A stretch of DNA of 7,233 bases from Treponema sp. UBA7590 (lineage in GTDB: Bacteria; Spirochaetota; Spirochaetia; Treponematales; Treponemataceae), in contig DLKK01000083.1 in assembly GCA_002478955.1 (NCBI GenBank), positions 1 through 7,233 on the forward strand. Reading direction: 5' to 3'. Made by a program: the position numbers and the translations under genes. Position 1 is the first letter of the stretch. Each line of letters starts with the position of its first letter. Shown in pieces: positions 1-6,500 of this stretch. Below the pieces are notes generated by a model. The model worked only from the letters and a program-made list of their open reading frames with translations. It was not told the DNA's origin and did no database searches.

Positions 1-24
1 AACCAGACCATTGTTTCTTTTCAT
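1..24 (-). CDS. Possible start of a further leftward gene (first 8 codons only)
   Basis: Reading leftwards, an ATG begins at 24, one base after the TAA stop of the lipoprotein gene, and opens the peptide MKRNNGLV up to the window edge. The arrangement (stop, one base, ATG) copies the junction between the two genes upstream of it, which supports a third member of the same operon. No Shine-Dalgarno sequence precedes it, so it would rely on translational coupling. Only eight residues are visible, so no function can be given. A competing reading is that the lipoprotein frame originally continued through this stretch (see findings). Confidence 0.4.
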
Positions 25-25
25 T

Positions 26-292
26 TTAAAAAATCGCCGGATTCAGGCAGTTCCACTCAAAGTCAGTTGAAAGATTTTTTATGCGGATGCTGTCAACGCG
101 GCGCACTTCGCTGGAAATTTCGGCAAAAGCTGCAAGCCTCGCTGAAGGAGTTTTTTCTTCAGCAGGAAAATCGAAAATAACATAACCTTTTGCAGAAATA
201 AGTTCAGGCTCAGAATCTGAACAGCCAGAAAGAATTAAAATCCCTGCAATAAAAAGAGAAAAAACTAGTCTTGATAAGGGCACGTCTCTCAT
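26..292 (-). CDS. Small predicted lipoprotein, function unknown
   Basis: This 88-residue protein has a lipoprotein signal peptide: charged start (R2, R8), hydrophobic core about residues 9-20, and lipobox L21-S22-G23-C24. Cys24 would be lipidated and become the mature N-terminus, leaving only about 65 residues outside the membrane. The mature part has a short beta-like segment (GYVIFDF) and ends SIRIKNLSTDFEW followed by NCLNPAIF. The ATG at 292 lies one base after the TAG of the upstream GHKL-like gene, with no recognisable Shine-Dalgarno, so translation is probably coupled. The lipobox makes lipidation likely; anchoring in the inner or outer membrane cannot be told. I do not recognise the family. 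The frame stays open beyond the TAA with a W-S-G containing peptide, so truncation of a longer lipoprotein is possible. Confidence 0.75.
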   Translation of the reverse strand: MRDVPLSRLVFSLFIAGILILSGCSDSEPELISAKGYVIFDFPAEEKTPSARLAAFAEISSEVRRVDSIRIKNLSTDFEWNCLNPAIF

Positions 293-293
293 A

Positions 294-1457
294 CTAAAAA
301 TTGAAAATAAGATTAATGACCGTAAGATCGCTTGTAGAGAACTGATTTACAATTGATTCAAACTTTACATTGACCTTTTTACAAGCATCATCAAGATATG
401 AAAGATAATAAAGTCCCAAATCAGTTCCGCCACCATCAGGAGTCTCGCGGTAAAAATCAATCAGAGTCCGTTTGTTTGTATCTGCACTTGCCTTTGTCTC
501 AATATTTTCCTTGACTTCCTGGAATTCGTCATCCTTGTTGTACAAAGTAATCTGAAGCCTTCCCTGCTTTCCGATAGAAGTCGAGCCACCACCGAGTTTC
601 CATGAGACAGAAACAAGAACTCTTTTTTTCTGAAGTTCCTTTACAATTTTTGAGCGGACATCCGGATCAACAACAAGAGCATTTATGTCATCCACAGTCG
701 GATACATGCTTTTTGCCTCTTTGCGGATATTCGTGTTCTCATTGTTAAGTGCAAGCTCCATTACCATTACGGAAATGTATTCTGCAACCCGGGATTTTTC
801 CATATATTGCGCAAGAATATTTCTGATTGCAACAATCATGTCCTGAAAGCCTTCTTTTTTATGGAACAAAGTAATTACGTACCAATTCTGAAGACTCATT
901 CGGTTCATGAATTTTTCCGTCATCAGCATATAAATATTTTTTTCTTCGATAGAATAATCCTTGTTATTGCGGATTGACTCCCAAACCGGCTCAAGAATTT
1001 CTGAACGCGTCTGCCCAATAACCTCATCTTTGCTTATAAGAATTGAACGCAGCTGCTTTTCGCTCATTTTTGTCTTTTCGTCAATAAGCTGCGAAGCATG
1101 TGCACGGTTATATTTTCTTACACAATCGCACTGGATAATCGCGGTGTAAATATCCCGGTCAAACTGCTTATAAAGAAGAGAATAGACAATAATTTTTGAA
1201 AGATCCATTACTTCCTGCCGCGAAGTAACAAATTCTGGCATAGAGATTTCGATTTTAGATATATAGTCAAGCATCAGCATAGTCTGGATAGACTGTGGCG
1301 AAAACTGACGCATTGAGATACCGTATTCATCTATATTATCAGCAAGGCGGAAACGTATCAGCTTTTTTTTGTGGCTAATAAAATTTGACGCTCCATCTTC
1401 TGTAAGAACAACCTTTAAAGGAAGTTCAATCATCATTTTTCTACCGGATGCACTCAT
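294..1457 (-). CDS. Conserved hypothetical protein with GHKL/histidine-kinase-like ATPase fold at the C-terminus
   Basis: With the ATG at 1457 the product is 387 residues. There is no signal peptide or membrane segment, so it is probably cytoplasmic. Residues 1-220 are mostly helical and unrecognised, with a possible Cys pair C110/C112. Residues about 224-242 form a helix containing E234 and N238-N239, like the N-box of histidine-kinase-type ATPases. Strands follow at 280-286 and 300-306, then the glycine-rich GGGTDLGL at 342-349 placed like a G2 box (GTGLGL), and closing strands to residue 387. The order matches the GHKL fold, but no clear DxGxG box is seen and no phosphorylatable His domain is obvious, so it may bind nucleotide without being a kinase, like some anti-sigma or partner-switch proteins. 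A TTG at 1487 would extend it by 10 residues but falls at the predicted transcription start and upstream of the AGGAG at 1471-1475. It is first in a leftward operon with the lipoprotein. The fold assignment is my inference from motif order. Confidence 0.8.
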   Translation of the reverse strand: MSASGRKMMIELPLKVVLTEDGASNFISHKKKLIRFRLADNIDEYGISMRQFSPQSIQTMLMLDYISKIEISMPEFVTSRQEVMDLSKIIVYSLLYKQFDRDIYTAIIQCDCVRKYNRAHASQLIDEKTKMSEKQLRSILISKDEVIGQTRSEILEPVWESIRNNKDYSIEEKNIYMLMTEKFMNRMSLQNWYVITLFHKKEGFQDMIVAIRNILAQYMEKSRVAEYISVMVMELALNNENTNIRKEAKSMYPTVDDINALVVDPDVRSKIVKELQKKRVLVSVSWKLGGGSTSIGKQGRLQITLYNKDDEFQEVKENIETKASADTNKRTLIDFYRETPDGGGTDLGLYYLSYLDDACKKVNVKFESIVNQFSTSDLTVINLIFNF

Positions 1458-1470
1458 CAGCTCTTGCTTT

Positions 1471-1475
1471 CTCCT
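1471..1475 (-). promoter_or_regulatory. Shine-Dalgarno AGGAG for the GHKL-like gene
   Basis: On the minus strand AGGAG (then GAAAG-like purines) lies 13 bases before the ATG at 1457. The spacing is longer than usual. It sits inside the frame if TTG 1487 were used, which argues for the ATG start. Confidence 0.5.
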
Positions 1476-1492
1476 AAAGTTTAACAAGCCAA

Positions 1493-1521
1493 ATTATAAC
1501 TTAGAGTTCTTGCAATGTAAA
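1493..1521 (-). promoter_or_regulatory. Sigma70-type promoter for the leftward operon
   Basis: On the minus strand, TTTACA (1521-1516) and a perfect TATAAT (1498-1493) are separated by exactly 17 bases. The expected transcription start is near 1486, giving a leader of about 29 bases that contains AGGAG before the ATG at 1457. The -35 hexamer abuts that of the opposing promoter. Confidence 0.7.
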
Positions 1522-1537
1522 CCATTATTATTATAAT
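1510..1537 (+). promoter_or_regulatory. Sigma70-type promoter for the rightward operon, probably giving a leaderless mRNA
   Basis: TTGCAA (1510-1515) and a perfect TATAAT (1532-1537) are 16 bases apart. The start site expected about 7 bases downstream of TATAAT falls at 1544-1546, on the ATG at 1546. No Shine-Dalgarno precedes that ATG. No obvious LexA-like palindrome was seen in the gap, although the operon includes a translesion polymerase. Confidence 0.55.
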
Positions 1538-1545
1538 CTATAAAT

Positions 1546-3576
1546 ATGAAGAAAAACAATTTTTTTTTCATTTTATTTGCATTACTTCTCGCTTTTTTTG
1601 GCAATTTTTCTTACTCAGAACAGAAAAAAGGCTGGATTGAATGCAATAATCTTCTGGTTTTTCTTCAGTCGCATGGCTATTCCGCAGAGAAAATTCCGAT
1701 TTTAAATAATTCCTCGGCAGACTTTCCTTTTAATATAAAACTTGATTTTTTTCCGGAAAATTCCAGTGAAAAAAATATGATTTCAGCAGCAGATGATGAA
1801 ATCGACACTTTGGTTCTGCTTTTTTCAGTTGAAGAAATCCAGCAGAACTACAGTTTTTTTCTGAAAACACTTGATTCATTTAAAAATTTTTCACGGAAAG
1901 GAAAAATCGAGCTTCTTTTTACTTATGGTGACAAGATTGCATTCGGAGCTGAAAATCTTATTTCAGGAACAGAAATTTTTGCGGATGAAATTGAAGATTC
2001 CGAAAACTACGCCGTAATTTCTGTAAAACTTGGCAGAAACCAGAACACAATTCTTCCCGGCGGTGGCGGCGACTGTTCTCCGGCGTGGATAATTCAGCTC
2101 ATTTCAGGAAGTTTCCACGAAAACAATATGTTTTACCGTCTAAAAGGCGGAATTTTGAACACTTTGCACCGGCTGAATATTTTAAAGGCGGACAGGCAGA
2201 CCGAAATTTTTATGAGACAAGGAATTCCTGCCTGCGGAGTTGAGCTTGCCGCTCCTACAAAAAATGAAGAAGCCAACTCGAAAACCGCAAATTTCATCGC
2301 AACGCTTGCATACAATTTTGATCCGGAAAACACTCTTGAATGGGACAGGCACAGCCGCCCTTTTGTTTTTTTCAATTACACGGTTCTTCTTTCTGAAAAA
2401 TTCACAGTTGTGCTTTTTATTTTAGTTTCTGCAATCAGCCTGTTTTTTTTGTGTGAATTCTATTTTATCCATCTTTTACAGCGAAGACTTTTTTCCAGAA
2501 GAATCCTAAAAAAATGGTATCTGCTTGTAATTTGCCTTTTTTTTACAGTCATTTCGTTTTTAGCCGGACAATACATCGCATTTTTTGCGCAGAAAATCCT
2601 AAAAACTTCAATTATTACGGCGTATGCGGTTAAAATAATTTTTTCCTTTCTTGCAATTTCTTTTTCCTATCTTTTGTTTTTTAAGATTACAAGAAATTCT
2701 GGCTTCAAGATTTTTTCTGTTCTAATAAATATAACTGGAATTTTTAACATTTTTCTTTTTTCCGCGCTGGATTTGTCGCTTTTTTATCTTTTTGCATTTG
2801 AATATTTTTTTATCGTAATTACGCAAAAATTCAAAAAAATGCCGCTTCTTATTGTCTCATTTTTTTTGATTGCAGTTCCATTTTTGCCTTATCTGGTGGA
2901 ATTTTTAAGCTGCGCCACGGAAGATTCCCTGAACAAGATTTTAGTCGCAACTCCCCTTTTTAACACAATATTTGCATGCGCGTTCATTCCGTTTGAGCTT
3001 GTCTGGTTCAAGATTCTTGCGCGGCTGAATTTTGTGTGGAAAAGCGTTGACAGCGGAAAAAGGACTTTTATAAAACAGAATATAATCGCAATTTCCAGCG
3101 CATTTTTAATTTTCGCCGTTATTCTGATTCTAACCACCGCTCTTATGCCAGACGAATATAAGCGTTCTGCAAAAAGACCACCGGAAGCGCAAAAAATAGA
3201 AAATTCTGAAAAAATTCAAATCTCATATTTTGATCAGGATTTTTTTGGCGACACAATCAGAACTTTTACTGTAAAACTTGAAACTCAGGAAGAAAATATT
3301 TCAATCAAAATAAAGGGAAAAGACGGAAACCCGGTTCTTTATTCAGACGAGACATATATCTACGATGTTACTGAAAAGGATTCGGTTTTCAGGCTTCCAG
3401 TCTGGCCGCCGCAAGAAATGACTTTCAGCTACATTGCGGACACTTTGCAGGAATCAGAAATAATTGTAACGGAAACGGTCCATTCAAAAGACGACAATTT
3501 TTCAATTTTTATGAATTCAATAAAAATTCCGGCAAAAAACAGCTCATTCAACAAGGAAAACAAAAGTGAAATATGA
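1546..3576 (+). CDS. Polytopic envelope protein with a degenerate M28-peptidase-like extracytoplasmic domain
   Basis: The 676-residue product starts with a signal peptide or first membrane helix (1-24, KK then FFFILFALLLAFF, ending FSYSE). Residues about 25-280 form an extracytoplasmic domain. About eight hydrophobic helices follow, near 285-309, 323-347, 360-380, 388-409, 411-427, 433-454, 467-488 and 511-533. Residues 534-676 form a polar, beta-rich domain. The first domain follows the order of an M28 aminopeptidase core: a strand with D87-T-L-V-L-L-F, a helix, then KIELLFTYGDK (120-130) and SGTEIF (140-145) where M28 enzymes carry the GEE and GS motifs, a strand with the glycine run 172-175, and late RQGIPACGVEL (224-234) like the GIPa segment. 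The usual zinc-binding His/Asp/Glu set is not evident, so it is probably not an active peptidase. Layout (M28-like domain, multi-helix block, C-terminal domain) recalls eukaryotic ER M28 membrane proteins and GPI-transamidase GAA1; this is inference only. It overlaps dinB by 11 bases. The M28 call is tentative; membrane topology is solid. Confidence 0.85.
   Translation: MKKNNFFFILFALLLAFFGNFSYSEQKKGWIECNNLLVFLQSHGYSAEKIPILNNSSADFPFNIKLDFFPENSSEKNMISAADDEIDTLVLLFSVEEIQQNYSFFLKTLDSFKNFSRKGKIELLFTYGDKIAFGAENLISGTEIFADEIEDSENYAVISVKLGRNQNTILPGGGGDCSPAWIIQLISGSFHENNMFYRLKGGILNTLHRLNILKADRQTEIFMRQGIPACGVELAAPTKNEEANSKTANFIATLAYNFDPENTLEWDRHSRPFVFFNYTVLLSEKFTVVLFILVSAISLFFLCEFYFIHLLQRRLFSRRILKKWYLLVICLFFTVISFLAGQYIAFFAQKILKTSIITAYAVKIIFSFLAISFSYLLFFKITRNSGFKIFSVLINITGIFNIFLFSALDLSLFYLFAFEYFFIVITQKFKKMPLLIVSFFLIAVPFLPYLVEFLSCATEDSLNKILVATPLFNTIFACAFIPFELVWFKILARLNFVWKSVDSGKRTFIKQNIIAISSAFLIFAVILILTTALMPDEYKRSAKRPPEAQKIENSEKIQISYFDQDFFGDTIRTFTVKLETQEENISIKIKGKDGNPVLYSDETYIYDVTEKDSVFRLPVWPPQEMTFSYIADTLQESEIIVTETVHSKDDNFSIFMNSIKIPAKNSSFNKENKSEI
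3553..3557 (+). promoter_or_regulatory. Shine-Dalgarno AAGGA deciding the GTG start of dinB
   Basis: AAGGA lies within the end of the upstream gene, 8 bases before GTG 3566. The nearby ATG at 3573 is in another frame and stops within eight codons, so GTG is the start that preserves the family's HIDMDAFF N-terminus. Confidence 0.7.
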
Positions 3577-6500
3577 AAAATGTTTTCTTCACATAGACAT
3601 GGACGCTTTTTTTGCCTCTGTTGAACAGCGTGACCATCCAGAATGGCGCGGGAAACCTTTGATTGTAGGCGGACTTCCAGGAGAACCACGGAGTGTTGTT
3701 TCCACCGCATCTTACGAAGCCAGAAAATTCGGGGTTCATTCCGCAATGCCTGTCTTTAAAGCTGTAAAACTTTGTCCGAACGGAATTTTTATACACGGGA
3801 ACCACAAGCATTATTCAGAAGTTTCCATGCAGATTATGCAGATTCTTTCAAAATATTCACCGGATCTGCATCAGGTTTCGATTGATGAGGCAAGCATGGA
3901 AATGACAGGAACAGAGCTTCTTTTCGGGGAACCAGATAAAGTCGCACTGAAAATCCAGAAAGAAATTTTTAACGAGACAAAACTGACTGTCTCAATCGGG
4001 CTAGCTTCAAACGCATATCTTGCGAAGCTTGCAAGCGAAGTAAATAAGCCGAACGGATTTTTTGCTATTCCAAATGGACAGGAAGAGAATTTCATGCTTT
4101 CGCTTCCATTGAAGAAAGTTTGGGGAATCGGAACAAAAACTATTGAAAAACTGAATAAAAACGGATTTTTCACAACAAAAGACATTCATTTACGCTCTAA
4201 AAATTTTCTTATCTCTTTGTTTGGTGACTGCACAGGAAATTTTCTTTTTAATGCAGTCCGCGGAATTGAAACGCCTTCAAAAGGACCTTCCGCACATTCA
4301 ATAAGCAATGAAATAACGTTTCCGGATGACATTACAAATATCTACACAGCTGAAACTGCGCTTATGGAACTTTGCTACAGCATAATGTTCAGGCTTTTAA
4401 GGGAAGAATCGTTCAGCAAAACCGTATTCCTGAAAATCCGCTACGATGATTTTTCAACTTTTACAGTCCAGCAGACTTTTGACGGATATGTAACTTCAAC
4501 AGATGACCTTTTTGAGAAACTGAAATCAATCTTTGAAAAAAAATACGAAACCGGGCGCGGAATCAGGCTTTTGGGTGCAGGTCTTGAAAATATCCAGGGA
4601 AAGGATGCGCCTATGCAGGAAGTTTTATTCGATTTTGGCGAGAAAAAAAAACAGGCTGTAGAAAACGCAATCCTGAAACTTTCCACAAAACATCCGGAAA
4701 TAAAAATCCAAAAAGCGCGGACATTGAAAAACAAACTGAAAATAATTCCTCTGATTTTTTGTGCGTTTTTTTCCTTCTCAAACAAAAATGCAGCTGCGGA
4801 AGAATATTTTTTCAAGAACGAGTCTGAAAGCGCAGGCTCGCTCAACTCGCCTTCAACAATGATTCCATCTCCAGAAGAATCTCCGGCTTCGCTTTTTAAT
4901 TTTAATATCCACGACAATGAGATTATTTTTCTTGCGGACGGCTGGTGGAACGGTGAAATGGAAGGCCAGATTAACGCAACCTACAGCGAAAAAAACGGAT
5001 TCAACAGTTCAACGCCAAATCTTGTATTCAAGCAGCAGGTCAATCTTTCTCTTATGTTTATGTTAAATAAACAATTATATTTTAAAACCGACTTTGCTGA
5101 CGAATTTACAAAAAACACAATTTCCGCCGGCTTTTATGGAAAACCTGAAAATCCCCTAAAAGAATTCAAAATTTCGAACAGAAACATAATTTTTCCAGAT
5201 TTTTATTCAATGAGCCTTTTTAAAAGAAGCATTGGCGGTGGAGAAAACCAGGCACCAGGAATTTCGGCGCATTTTGAGTCTCCTTTTTCAAAAAAATGGC
5301 TTGCGGATTTTGCGCTCCGCTACGACATGACGGAACAGCACGACGCGACTTTTTATGGAAAAAACAGCGTCTCAACAGAATATATCGAGCTTTCAAACTT
5401 TATGACCGGGCAATTTTTTGCCTTGCCGGAAAAACTTATTCAAAATATCAAGGAAATTTTTGTTGAAAATTCTTCCGGCAGCTATACAGACGGAAAAAAA
5501 CGAAAATTCAAAAAACTTTCTCAAGACGATTTTCTGACAATTGTCTCAAAAAAACAGCTGATAATTTCTGGTGATGCAGGCACGGCAAAAAAAAACGGAA
5601 AACGACCGGCAATTCTTGTGACATTTTACACAAAAAATATAAATTCATTTCTTGGCGGATACGATGACGGAACAAGCGGCGAAAATATTTCGTTTCTAAA
5701 CGAAATTCAGCAGTTTTTCGGCGAAAAAATAAAACTTTCAAGATATACAAGTGCTCTTACAACCAATATTGAAAACGATGAAGCATTGATTTTACAGGAA
5801 GCCACAGGCTTTTCTCCATTTTTATGCGCAAATTACTACGATTTAGGAATTTCCAGTTCTGCAAAGATAAAAATAGCCAGCATTTATTCAGAAAAAAGCA
5901 CCGAAGATTTTCCAATTGAAATTACAGAGGATTTTGAAAATTTTGCTTCATCAAGTTTTGTAAATACAAAACACACTTTTGCAAAAATCTATACGGACGA
6001 AAATTCAGGCGAGGAATTTTCCGCGCAAAACAGATTTCCGCTGGCAAAAAAAATTCCACAGGCCTACCTGAACACACCTTTAAAATCTGATTTAAAAATC
6101 ATTGTCCAAAAATACAATCCTGTCTCAACATACAACATCGGAACAAATGCAGAGGCAAATTCCGTAAAAGTCTACAAAAATGGAATCTTGACTTCCGGAG
6201 CGGAATACGATGGTGAATCAGGAAACGTGAAGTTAAATTTTTCAGTTTCGGACATGGACAAAATTTACATCACATGGAATGAAAGTTCCGGTGACTCAAA
6301 ATCCGGGGCAATTGCAGGCCAAGCCGCTTTCAAATATTTTTTCAGCCAGAATTTTTCTGCCGACATCTCATTGGCGACAAACTGGACAGTCTCGCCATTT
6401 GCGGAATATTCAGAATACAACAGAAAGTCCGGCGGATACGCAGCATTTTCAACAGGAATCGATTATTCAACAAAAAACATGAAATTTTCAACAGCGGTGG

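Noticed and set aside
961..1149. 62-codon plus-strand open frame inside the GHKL-like gene
   Set aside because: It is antisense to a long coherent coding frame with its own promoter, and has no supporting start signals.
1458..1487. TTG start at 1487 for the GHKL-like gene
   Set aside because: It coincides with the predicted transcription start and lies upstream of the AGGAG, so ATG 1457 is preferred.
3429..4189. Several overlapping minus-strand open frames of 60-105 codons opposite the start and middle of dinB
   Set aside because: All lie opposite well-conserved polymerase motifs and show no family features.
4640..4730. Fusion explained as a frameshift error at the A9 tract
   Set aside because: The residues after the tract (AVENAIL, then IKIQKARTL) still look like a Pol IV C-terminal tail in the same frame, so the frame is probably right there. 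A substituted stop codon further on cannot be excluded.
4441..4917. 158-codon open frame on the minus strand spanning the dinB/exported-protein junction
   Set aside because: It is antisense to conserved Pol IV sequence and to a clear signal peptide, has no SD, promoter or recognisable domain, and its Phe/Ser-rich composition is what the complement of Lys/Glu-rich coding gives.
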